Below are positions 32,328-43,160 of a stretch of 64,000 nt of DNA, in pieces (position 1 is the stretch's first letter; each line of letters begins with the position of its first letter). The notes below the pieces were generated by a model. It had not been told where the DNA came from and ran no database searches. It saw only the letters and a list, made by a program, of their open reading frames with translations. The DNA is from Paralithodes platypus (Eukaryota > Arthropoda > Malacostraca > Decapoda > Lithodidae). The position numbers were made by a program, and so were the translations under genes. The stretch lies in NCBI GenBank assembly GCA_032716605.1, contig CM064580.1:31289684-31353683 (forward strand), written 5' to 3'.

Positions 32328-32670
32328 AACCTGTAGAATTGAGTGCGAGGGAGCGGGAGCACGACAGGCCACATTCCTTCCTCCAGCCAGCCGGCCACGG
32401 CACTGAGGAATCTGAGTCCTGCTCTCGCGAGATATACAGCGCTGCCAAAGGCAAATGTTGTGCGACATTAACGATAATTGCTCATTTTAGCGAATGCCTA
32501 TGGTAGTGCTGCGGGTGAAGCCCGCGAGCTACAAAGCTTGTTTTGGTGTCATTTTGAAGGTATTTTCTTCTAGTTTTTGGCTGAATACCGGCACATTTAA
32601 TTTCATTCAGACACTCGCATAATCATTCAGGAGTGCCTGAATGAGCGGAAATATGACCGCAGCCAAAGTG
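32328..32670. mobile_element. TTAA MITE family E, copy 2
   Basis: An intact 343 base copy between TTAA 32324-32327 and TTAA 32671-32674, sharing its left TTAA with copy 1, so the two sit head to tail. Non-coding. Confidence 0.7.
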
Positions 32671-32674
32671 TTAA

Positions 32675-33410
32675 GGAAACGGACCACAGCTATTTTTTGT
32701 TCTTTTTGTATTTGTTATTTTTTAGGTTTATAATCTTTCTATAATAATGATTATTACTGGAAATTAGTGTTGTTTTAGTCTTATGTTATTTAAGAAGCCC
32801 TACCACTGATGTGCGGACAGCAGCAGTGGCAACTCTCAGGCTAGTTTAGGTTGTCAGGTTAGGTTAATGCTTCCCTTGATAATGCGACTCGGTTAAGCTG
32901 CACTTGCGGCGGAACGTAAACAAACCCACCTCCAATTTTGGGAGGCTTTAACTTGAAATAACTAAATATTAGAGGTGAGGGTCTATACACGAAGGCTTCT
33001 TCATACTCCCCCACTAATTACGATTAGGTAAGCACCCGCTTCCTCCTCCGACGACAATAGTGTTACTAACCTTACCTGACAACCATAACTAACTTAAGGG
33101 CTGCCGCCCCCAGACCCCCGTTGCTCCTAAAGATGATGTAGAAGACGTCAAATAACTAAATCTTACTGCGGGAGAGTGACAAACAAACCCAAAATCGCAC
33201 ATCGTAAGAAAATGGGTCAACAGAAAACGGTGAGGTGCGAGGTTAAACTACTCGTTGGTGATAGCGTCGATGGACGTCTTCAAATATTGTTAAAATAGTA
33301 GATATTGCTAAAAACTCCTAAAACTTTGAAATGCACACATAAATATATCATACTTTAAGTAGGATCACTTTATCTTTCTTCATTATGTAAGCGTTTTTTT
33401 TAGTATGCGG
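32675..33410. other. No gene seen
   Basis: Spacer with a GTAAACAAACCCACC-like word and AT-rich stretches. No supported feature. Confidence 0.5.
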
Positions 33411-33429
33411 GGAGTGTTACTGCTAATAT

Positions 33430-34010
33430 TATTATGGCCAGAACCGGGTGCTCCCACATAATCCCCAAAGAAATGTTCCCGGGAACGTTCGGCAACCAGG
33501 GGCAACAAGTGTGGTGCCTGTGCTGACCTGCTGGTCGACAGAGAGGCTGCACCGTTGGAAGCCAGGTTTGAAGAGAACGATGGCGAGCAGGTGGAGGCCA
33601 TTTACAGGTGTTGGACCGTGGCAAGCCCCTGGCTCCATCCTCCACTGCCATTGATGTCACACTGGACATCTGTCATATCTGGAGGTTCCTGGTGGTGGAG
33701 GAGAACAACCGGCACAAGCTGTTACATTGTGACCTGCTGCCCAGGAAAGTGTTCATTGAGGTGGTGAGCACCCTGTGAAGCGAGAACGCCCAGCTGACCG
33801 GGGCCTCCTGTTCTGAGGGACACAGCTTGGTGGACAAATGGCTGGCGCCCTTTTCAATCTGTTTGCCGGCAACATGGTGCGCGACATCAACAGTAATTCA
33901 TTCACCCGCCGGCTTTAGCACCGCCAACAGCTCCGCATCGCCACTGAGAAAACTCGATCCTAATTTGAGTATTTCATATCCCAATTCCCTTTATTCATTG
34001 CATGAACAGT
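33430..34010 (+). pseudogene. GC-rich coding-like relic, unidentified
   Basis: A compositional island, clearly richer in GC than its flanks. Plus-strand frames give protein-like stretches in succession: DREAAPLEARFEENDGEQVE at about 33536, AIDVTLDICHIWRFLVVEEN at about 33645, KLLHCDLLPRKVFIEVVSTL ending at a stop near 33777, and FFNLFAGNMVRDINSN at about 33855. They sit in more than one frame, so it is probably a decayed exon, processed pseudogene or transposon gene. I do not recognise the family. Confidence 0.35.
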
Positions 34011-34509
34011 AGTTAAGTGCTTGTTTAACCTCCACATAGTTCTGTAGTTGCCGTGCATGTTATTTTATTGCTTTTCTGACTGATAAACATTGTTGTTTAC
34101 ATTTGTTATCCTAGCTTGTAGCAGACGACGCACGCGCACCTCTAATCGACCTAGCTTTGTATTTTCTTATTAACTCTAGTAGTTATCGTATTCAGTATCC
34201 TACTGTAGCTATATATATCTGTAATTTTAGTTGTTGCTTGCATGATCTTGTAGTAACCTTTGACTGATAACTTTGTTTATCTAAATATAATCCTGCTTGA
34301 CTAGCCTACAGTGACACCAGCGCCATCTGTTGATACAGTATATTAACCCCTTGTGTGCAGTTACACTTTATTTTTATATAATCTCTATTTGGTGAATTGT
34401 ATATTTAGTACATATTCTATTATATATATATATATTTGTTTTGCTTATTTAGGTAGGTTATCACCCTGGTAGCCTACTTCTTCATATTTCATACTTTTTT
34501 TTTTTGGTT

Positions 34510-34945
34510 ATTTTTGTTTTCGGTTAGTCTAGGCTATCATCCCTGGTGGCCTATTTCTGCGTACGGTACTTCAATTTTTAAATTTTCAGTTAGGCTATCA
34601 CCGCTGGTGGCCTATTTCTGCGTACCGGTATTTCATAATTTTTGTTTTCGGTTATTTTTGTTTTCGGTTAGTCTAGGCTATCATCCCTGGTGGCCTATTT
34701 CTGCGTACTTCAATTTTTAAATTTTCAGTTAGGCTATCACCGCTGGTGGCCTATTTCTGCGTACCGGTATTTCATAATTTTTGTTTTCGGTTAGGTTAGT
34801 CTAGGCTATCACCCCTGGTGGCCTATTTTTTACCGGTATTTCATAATTTTGTTGGCTATCACTGCGTATTCAAATTTTTGTTTTGTTTTAGTCTAGGCTA
34901 TCACCGCTGGTGCCTATTTCTGTGTATTTCAATTTTGTTTTCGGT
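34510..34945 (+). repeat. Tandem minisatellite, GGCTATCAYCSCTGGTGGCCTATTTCTGCGTA units
   Basis: About six imperfect copies with spacing of roughly 60-80 bases (GGCTATCA starts near 34531, 34583, 34675, 34731, 34806 and 34895). Spacer words (TTTTTGTTTTCGG, TTCAATTTTTAAATTTTCAG) alternate, giving a higher-order dimer. No coding role. Confidence 0.8.
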
Positions 34946-34957
34946 TAGGCCTATTAA

Positions 34958-35436
34958 ACCCTTAAAAAGCGGCTCACCACATAGTCGAGTTAAATAAAGC
35001 TGGACTATGTGCGGCGCTCGACATAACTCGAGTGGCAATTTCAGCACGTAATGTTGCTGAGAGAGAGAGACAAGTGGTGGCAGGAGAGTAGCGAGCGTAT
35101 GACTGCTCCAGACCACCGCGGCGAACATACTGACACGAATCCCAGCTCCCTCCTCCCTCTCTCACTCGCTATATAAGGAATTGTATCGGGAAAGTGGCTA
35201 ATTGCATGCTTTTTGCACTCGCGTTGCACGGTTTTTGCAAGAAAACTAGCCATCATAAAAGGATCGTTATGGTGTCATTCGAAAGCTCTGTTTATGCCCT
35301 TTCAGGGATAGGTACTTGTTTTACGTTCTGGGTCTTATTTAGGCATGAAAATGATCACGTAAACAGCCCTATTTTGGCTAAAAACACCCCGCTGGGCGGT
35401 ACATATAAATAAACTGCATAGGCCGCTCGTAAGGTG
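34958..35436. mobile_element. TTAA MITE family F, copy 2 (inverted)
   Basis: Lies between TTAA 34954-34957 and TTAA 35437-35440. Ends ACCCTTAAAAAGCGGC and GCCGCTCGTAAGGTG are inverted repeats of about 15 bases. The body is the reverse complement of copies 1 and 3. Non-coding. Confidence 0.8.
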
Positions 35437-35542
35437 TTAAGTAAGTGAAGCGACCTGAAGGGAGTGAAGTGAGTTTAGTGTTTTTAAAGTGAGTTAAGTG
35501 TTTTTAAGTGAGTGAAGTGATCTGAAGAAAGTGATCGTCACC

Positions 35543-36622
35543 ATGCCTCGTGCCTGTACGAACTGCGCCGGTAGGTTTGGTGCTTCCATGTTTGCTCCTG
35601 CCGATCCACAAGTCTGCCGACTCTGCCAGCAACGAGAGGATTTGACAGCAAAATTGGATGAAGCCCACAACAAGATCAACGCCCTCACCAGGAAGCTGGA
35701 ATCACTCCAAGAGTTTGTAACACTCAACGTTGGAGTATCACTAACTCCAATTGTTTCAACTCCAGCATCCACCACCGCCCCAACGTCATCTGCCAACAAT
35801 CCAACACCTGCAGTAGACACTGCAGCAGATGCTTCTGAAGAACCTGATCCGACATCAAACCAGGACAGCCGCACTGTTCACCTTAGTCTCTCCCCAACTC
35901 CTCGTGCAAGAAGCCTACTAGCATGAACAGTACCAACCCCTCGCCCCCGTTCTAACCACTCCTCTCCCCGACCTGTACGTAGAGTCCCGCCACCACAGGT
36001 TTCCGGATTTACACCAGTGAGGAACGGTGCACGGCCAACGCAGAAAAGGTCTCATCTACCAGTCACAATGTCAAACAGATTTGAGATATTGGTAGAGATG
36101 GAAGACGAACCAGAAGAGACCAGGCTCGTTGGGGATTCCATCCTACGAGGACAGGTCGAAGAGTTCTGCGACAGAGTCCCAAATCAACGAAAAAGATTTT
36201 GCATCCCAGGAGCTGGACTGGACGACATTGTGGAAGCCTTCGAAGATACCACAAAGGATGCAAATGAAAATACCCTTTTTGTCATCCATGCTGGTTCAAA
36301 TGATGTCATGCGCACCAGATTCGAAGAGTTGATGGAGAAATATCGCAAGATGATCCAGCACTACAAAAACAAGTCAAGGAATATCATCATCTCAGGCATT
36401 CTCCCCAAGATCGACGCACCTGACAAATTCTACGACAAGGCCTTCAGCACAAATAGCCGACTAAAATATTTGTGTCTGAGGGAAGAAGTTGAATTCATCA
36501 ACCTCTGGGACAACTTCTACAACCAGCCTACTCTATTCTGCAAGGATGGCACTCATCTAAACCCTGTGGGTTCAGCATGCATTGGTCGTCTTCTACACGA
36601 AGCAGTCCGCAACCATAGATAA
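35543..36622 (+). pseudogene. CR1 ORF1: zinc-ribbon-like plus esterase protein, one nonsense codon
   Basis: I start at ATG 35543 (MPRACTNC). Cysteines C5, C8, C25 and C28 form a zinc-ribbon-like CxxC-x16-CxxC, followed by a short coiled coil (KLDEAHNKINALTRKLESLQ). A Ser/Thr/Pro-rich linker holds the only defect, TGA at 35924-35926, with the frame continuing unchanged after it. From about residue 195 a GDSL/SGNH-type esterase appears: VGDSILRG (catalytic Ser about 199), HAGSNDV, and DGTHLNPVG (Asp-His) near the C-terminus. Such esterase domains are known in CR1 ORF1 and are thought to aid RNA or membrane handling during transposition. All esterase blocks are intact. Only one base change separates it from openness. 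Confidence 0.8.
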
Positions 36623-36741
36623 AAAAACGCCATCCGAGAAGAAGCAGCAGTGACATAAATCATCCAACACCAAGAAAAAAACAGAGGCAACCGAGGACCA
36701 CCAGCGATAAGGACCGAAGACAGCGAGGACCGAGGACAACC

Positions 36742-39618
36742 ATGAACATAAATGTAGATCCGACAAGAACCAAAAATATTATTAAAGAGCGTTCCGTGAG
36801 TTCTAAAATAACAAATTTAAAGGTGTTCTATGCAAACGCTCGTAGCATACGCAATACATTTTCAGATTTAGAGGAGCTAGTGTTTACAGAAAATTATGAT
36901 GTGATTGGCATAACAGAATCTTGGCTCAATACAGAAGATAGAGACTTTTTAGCAGAGTATTCACTTCCCGGTTATGTAATGTTTGAGAAAAGCCGAATAA
37001 ATCGAAATGGAGGTGGCGTTTTACTTTATATCAAAGAAAGTCTTAACCCTACCCTCTTGTCAAAACCTCAAATTGGGAACGTCGACGCATCTTTTGTGCT
37101 AATAAAGAATAATAAAGGTACAAAATAATACTTGCATTAATATACAGACCTCCAGCTCAATCAGTGCAAACTGACCGAGAAATTTACGAACAAATTGCAG
37201 ATGTAAGTAACTCACAAGATACCGTAATTTTTGGCGACTTTAATTTACCTGTGACCAAGTGGGGCGATACTCTTACTTCACACTCCGGACATGACTTGTA
37301 TACGAACTTGCAAGAGAGTTCGCTTTATCAATTTGTTCGAACGCCGACCCGTGGTAATAACGTTCTTGACATTGTACTTGCAACAAAAGAAGAATTAATA
37401 GAGAATTTGAATGTTGGTGATGAATTCAGTAACAGCGACCATCGTACGATAACTTTCACTTTAAAGTTTACTAGTAACGAACCAAATAGTAGCATCGAAA
37501 AAGTCCCTAATTTCAAGAAAGCAAACTTCCATAAACTTAGAGTTATGTTTAAAGAAACTGACTGGAGCTTTTTAATTCACAATAACGACATAAATACATC
37601 TTGGAAGTTATTCGAAGCCACTTACCTAAAAGCAGTGCAAGACTGCATACCATCGAAAATACGGCGTCCAGGCCATAATAATAAGCCCAAATGGTGGAAT
37701 AAAGATATTTCAAACTGCCTGCTTGCTAAAAAATTTGCTAATGATAGATTAAAATCCTCACAAAATGACGAAGAACGGCTGAAATTTGTAGAGCTACGAC
37801 GCAAAGCCAAAAAGTTAATTAAGCAAAGTAAAAAGACCTTAGAGTTACATATTGTGAATCAAAGTAAAACAAACCCGAAAGAATTCTATAGTTATATCAG
37901 AAAGAAAAAAGTAGTTACTTCAACTGTTGGACCGTTAGTCGATGAAAATGGAGAATACACCGAAGACGAAGTACAAATGAGTAATGCCCTCAATACCTTC
38001 TTTGCATCAGTTTTTACAACAGAAGACCTCAGTGATATCCCTACACCATCGCCGATTCAGATTGATAATTCAGATGTTCTAAGCAATATCACCGTTACAG
38101 AGAGAGAAGTATTGAATTGTTTAGATAAACTCAAGGTAAATAAAACGCCTGGACCTGATACAATCTCGCCTAGAGTTCTAAAGGAAGCTAAGGATGAGCT
38201 CTCCAAACCACTGACATTACTATTCAATAAATCCTTGCAGTCTGGAACTATGCCCGATCAGTGGAAGCTAGCCAACGTAACACCGATATTAAAAAAAGGC
38301 AGCAAATCCCTACCCAGTAACTATCGTCCAATTAGCTTAACCTCAGTTGTATGTAAAATGCTAGAAACGGTCATACGAGACAGACTCGTAAATCACTTAG
38401 AGGAAAATAACATACTTAAAGATACTCAACACGGCTTTCGTAAAAATCGTTCCTGTTTAACAAACCTCTTAGACTTCTTCCACGATATCCTCAACCTCTA
38501 CGATGAGAGTAAAGCTGTAGATATTATATACCTTGATTTTCAAAGGCCTTTGACAAAGTTCCCCACAAACGTTTACTGCTAAAACTAAAAGCGCATGGAA
38601 TACAAGACGGTGTGTTGAAATGGATAGAAAATTGGCTCAGCGACAGAAAGCAAAGAGTAGTCATAAATGGTAAGGCATCTAAATGGACCAATGTAAGTAG
38701 CGGGGTACCCCAGGGATCGGTACTAGGACCAATTCTCTTTCTAATTTACATCAACGACATAGATGAGGGTCTCACCTGTACAATCTCAAAATTTGCTGAC
38801 GATACAAAAATTGCAAATAGCGTACTCTCAAAAGAACAAGTTGACGATATGCAACACAATCTAGATAAATTGTCATGTTGGGCCCAAATTTGGCAAATGA
38901 GTTTCAATGCGGATAAATGTAAGGTACTACATATCGGATACCTAAATGAGAAAGCAAACTATTCGATGAATGGCACTCAGCTAAAGAATGTAAACAGAGA
39001 AACCGATCTGGGAGTAACAATATCGAGTAACCTAAAACCGAGTCAACAATGTTCAGAAGTTGTTAAGAAGGCAAACAAAATAATTGGCTTTATAGGCAGG
39101 TCATTTGAGCATAAATCCAAAGAAGTTATCCTAACCCTTTACAATTCCTTAGTCCGCCCTCTTCTGGAATACTGCATTCAATCCTGGTGCCCTTATTACC
39201 AAAAAGATATAAACAAGCTAGAACGAGTTCAACGTAGAGTTACCAAAATGATACCTAGCCTAAAGAACAAACCATACGAAGAGCGTCTTAGAGAATTAAA
39301 TCTATTTCCTTTAACCCAGCGCAGATTAAGAAGCGACTTAATTCAAGTGTTCAAAATCATCAAAGGCATCGACAATATGAACTGTAGTAAGTACTTCACT
39401 ATGGACCAATCTAATTACACGCGGGGAAACGGTTGCAAAATTATTGGTAAATCTTTTAACTCACACGAATCTAAGAATTTCTTCTTTTCAATCGAGTTGT
39501 CAACTTGTGGAATGGGCTTCCCCGAAACGTTATAGACTGCATCACCGTTGATTCATATAAACTCCGCCTAGACAAATATCTCGTATCAAACCCGCGACTG
39601 ACTGCGTTTGTAAATTAA
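36742..39618 (+). pseudogene. CR1 ORF2: EEP endonuclease plus reverse transcriptase, three frameshifts
   Basis: ATG at 36742 (MNINVDPT). Endonuclease motifs are VFYANARSIRN, GITESWL, FGDFNLPVTKWG, and a terminal NSDHRTI at about 37431. RT motifs are NKTPGPDTISP, NYRPISLTSVVCK, IYLDFQ...KVPHK (motif A, split by a frameshift near 38540), SSGVPQGSVLGPILFLIYI and SKFADDTKI (the catalytic DD). The tail has RPLLEYCIQSWCPYY, LERVQRRVTKMI and, after a third frameshift near 39490, WNGLPRNVIDC. Another frameshift lies at about 37125. Few lesions over 2.9 kb indicate a fairly young copy. It would provide nicking and reverse transcription for target-primed insertion if intact. Confidence 0.85.
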
Positions 39619-39850
39619 TAACTTTATTTTACCCCCCCCTCAGTTACTAACCCATCTGTCCCCTACTAACTTCCTAATCCTGCCACGAACATTAGTTCCA
39701 GGGCAGTAATTCCCTTTCCAATGTTCCCTTCCCCACTCTAAACCACTGTTTGGACACTTGATCCTCAGTGTTTTGGAGGACAAGCAACCTAGAAGGGTCA
39801 CTCGATATGTTGTTGCTTGATTTCCTTTGTACTCCTTTGTACAGTGTTAT

Positions 39851-40448
39851 TCTGGTATTTAAGCTTTGGAATGGTCTTCTCTCAGAGTATATGATTGTAT
39901 GACTTTACAGTATTGGAAAGCTGACAAAGCATTATAAAAGGGTTCACTATAGGGTACTTACTTTCAGAGTTGATATAGGTCACAGGAGACCTCTAACTGA
40001 CTGGCATCATGATTCCCCGTTTTGTGTGTGTTTTTTTATTTTTTTTATTTAAACAGATACAACATTTAGTCCGAACAGTTAGATATATATAAATTGCTTT
40101 AATGATGGTAAGGAGATATGTAAATAGAATAATAATGTTATGCAGGATTAGACTTATAGTGAAGCGTAGAAACAATAGGATGGAATGCGCAGTATAATTA
40201 GGACTCAAAATGGAGTCCTAATAGCAATTTCAACCACTCTTGATTATCAAGTTATCCTATGGCAGATGATCATGTGTCCATATTTTTTAGTCGGAGAGAG
40301 AGGCGAGTGGAGAGCCATTGTCGGGAAAATTTATCGCCTCCTTCAAAGAGATTATACGCAATTTCGAATTTGATTTTCATGAGTATTTTTAGCAGTTTTA
40401 TTCTCATCTAGGGTACGAACACGGAACACCACTCTCTTGCTACAAGGG
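39851..40448. other. No gene seen
   Basis: AT-rich spacer with a T-rich tract near 40030-40050. No supported feature. Confidence 0.5.
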
Positions 40449-40452
40449 TTAA

Positions 40453-40826
40453 GGGGGGTCACATGCTATTTGTATCTTTCTCTCCTTTTCTCTCTTGCTC
40501 TGGCTTGTATCCATTCGGCCCCATTCAGCTAACTGTTTTAAGACGTTTATCCCCATCCAGGTGTCGATATCTCCCTGGCGAGATAAAGCGACCCAGCATT
40601 GTATGGAGAAATCCAGCTTCGCCGGAGACATTTTTCTATCGAAAAATGTACAAATTTAGCTTGCTCTCAAAACAAAAACATATATGCTGACTCGCTACTG
40701 CTCACCAGGAAAATATTGACACCTGGATGGGGTTAAACGTCTTAAAACAGCAAGCTGAATGAGGCCGAATGGATACAAGCCAAAGAAAGAGGGAGAGAAA
40801 GAGAACAAAACACGAAGTGGGCTCCC
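40453..40826. mobile_element. Foldback MITE with about 105 bp TIRs, carrying an R1 core
   Basis: Between TTAA 40449-40452 and TTAA 40827-40830. The left arm (through CTTGTATCCATTCGGCCCCATTC and TTTTAAGACGTTTATCCCCATCCAGGTGTC) is reverse-complemented at about 40716-40826. The loop holds CTGGCGAGATAAAGCGACC and TTTTTCTATCGAAAAATGTACA, the R1 repeat signature, so this may be the complete form of R1. It shares its right TTAA with MITE F copy 3. Confidence 0.75.
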
Positions 40827-40830
40827 TTAA

Positions 40831-41307
40831 CACCTAACGAGCGGCCTAGGCGGTAAATAATAAGTAGCCACCAGCGGGGTGTTTTTACCCAAAATAGGGC
40901 TGTTTACGTGATCATTTTCATGCCTAAATAAGACCCAGAGCATAAAACAAGTATCTATCCCTGAAAGGGCATAACCAGAGCTTTCCAATGACACCCCAAC
41001 GATCCTTGTATGACCGCTAGTTCTCTTGCAACAATCGCACAACACAAGTGCAAAAACCATGTAATTCGGTACTTTCCCTAAACAATTCACTGTGTAGCGA
41101 GTGTGAGAGGGTGGAGGAGGGTGGGATTCATGTCAGTTGGTCCACCGCGGTGGTCTGGAGCAGTCATACGCTCGCTACTCTCCTGCCACCACTTGTCTCT
41201 CTCTCAGCAACATTACGTGCTGAAAATGCCACACGACTTATGTTGTGAGCCGCCACATAGTCCAAATTTCTTTCACTCGACATATGATGCGCGCCGCTAA
41301 AGAAGGG
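40831..41307. mobile_element. TTAA MITE family F, copy 3
   Basis: Between TTAA 40827-40830 and TTAA 41308-41311, 477 bases. Ends CACCTAACGAGCGGC and GCCGCTAAAGAAGGG form the TIR. Close to copies 1 and 2. Non-coding. Confidence 0.8.
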
Positions 41308-41311
41308 TTAA

Positions 41312-42694
41312 AGAACGTGTGTCTAGCGTTTAATCTTGAGATATCACATCTAGTGTATTCTTTACTTATATATAACTATTTTTACTTCACTATAGTTGTC
41401 ATCAGTAAATTTGAATTATCTTGCCAGCCATAATTTCAAATTAGTATTAAATTGGAAATGTTTAGCTATTTCAGGGCATTTATTTTCCTTAAATTCAGAA
41501 AGGATTGGAGTCAAGAGGTTAAACATAATCTGTACATTCGGTTTATAATAATATAACGCAAGAAAACAAAACACACAGATGACAATCAAGTTTTGGGTAC
41601 TACTGTGCTTGTGAAGTATCCTTGGAGAATACCTTATTTAATCTCATAACTTAACTATATCATAAGGGGTCGAAAGTAGTAATTGTATTAGTCGATACAC
41701 AATATTGATGTTCATAAGCAGAGCTATGCAACTTGATATAATGTTATTTAAGCATGCAATACAATAACATGTAAATTGTTTACCTTACTGTATATTTATG
41801 AAAGTTATGATTTTTTTCGAAATTAGGAATTTGCCAATATTATAACGCCCTTATTGATGACCAAACACTTTCCATCCCTGGTTTATTGAACGTAGCTCAG
41901 CCTTGTATGTCTACCCATGTCCTGGGGGCTAGTTTATTATATGTAACACACTTATGATCATGTACCGGCAACACCTATCTTACCACATCTAACTTCGTCC
42001 ATTTTACTCCAGACTATTCCATAATATGTGTATAACTGCAACAGATCAATAAATCAAATAACCTTGGAGCGGTATTGTATGCAGGCAGATAATCAATCAC
42101 ACCAGATTCCGCGCGGTGTTGCTATAAATGCAAATGGGGTTGCATAAAATGAGCTCGCGTGCCGAAGATCGTGCTGGTGGTCTCAGGTTTCATGGGAGTC
42201 AAACAACACAGTCTCTCCACGGAGCGGCCACCCATCACTAGTTGCTATAGGGATCAGGTGCATACGCTGGATGTACAGTCAAAAACAATAATTCCCTGGT
42301 AGTAAAATTATTAATATTAGGTGACCGGTCCTCATGTGTTTCGAATAGCCTGTGATTAGTAATATTTGTTTCAATAATATAAATGTCAAATTAATGGCAT
42401 TCTTTCTAGATATCCCAAAAATCATTTTCAAGGTTTTAGGAAAACTATTGATTTATACTGCACAGTCAAGAGTATATATAGCGACTTACTCATTTGAATA
42501 AGAATCGAACGGAAATTAGACAAATCAATGTTTTATTATAGCCAAGATGCATCATAATTTGGCTTTGCAGGTTCAAAGATTTATGACTTCAGAAGCAATC
42601 AGCTCTTCTGGATTATTAAGCCAGGACACTGCAAGTTATGGTAGCGTCAGGACTAGAGCCCCTTTTAGAGAACTCCAGTCCCTTGTGCCAAGGA
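41312..42694. other. No gene seen
   Basis: Mostly AT-rich unique-looking sequence. No frame carries recognisable motifs and no repeat partner was noticed. Confidence 0.5.
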
Positions 42695-43160
42695 TTTTTT
42701 TTTTGTTTTCTTTTCTTTTTTTGCTTAATTGAAAAGGCCATTATAATTTTTAGGCCATACTAAAACAAAATATTAATTACGAAGAACCTCATATTACTGC
42801 AGTGTGATGGAGACAAGTATCACAATCCAGTATACGTCACAGGTCCAAAGTAATTAACAATAGTAAAATAATAAAGGCAACATCAGCTGAGAAGAGTAGT
42901 GCCAGGACAAAACACATTCTTATGAGCATCAGTTGTCAACCTCATTATATGCTAATACAAAGGGAAAAAGCTAAGAAAAGAACTAACATTTATATTACTC
43001 AACAAGGAATTACACAACAATTTTTGTTTTAACAAACTAAGCAACATACTGGGTCCTGTGAGCATAAACAAATAATGTCTAAAGACAATAGCATAACACA
43101 TATGTTAAAAAGGAACATAGGAAATATAATAAAACACCACCGCCAAAGAGATAACTCAAG

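Larger units (their letters stand above)
35454..39850 (+). mobile_element. CR1-like non-LTR retrotransposon (family D), near full length
   Basis: 5' leader with GTGAAGTGA-type repeats (35454-35540), ORF1, a 120 base gap, ORF2, then a C-rich 3' UTR (39619 to about 39850) ending in CTTTGTACTCCTTTGTACAG. The two-ORF layout with an esterase ORF1 is typical of CR1. A 3' fragment of the same family lies at 54940-55270 on the minus strand. I could not identify target-site duplications. Confidence 0.8.

Noticed and set aside
34954..41311. Idea that inverted MITE F copies at 34958 and 40831 are the ends of one large transposon enclosing the CR1 element
   Set aside because: Each copy has its own TIRs and TTAA flanks, and a third copy occurs alone at 29039, so they are independent insertions.
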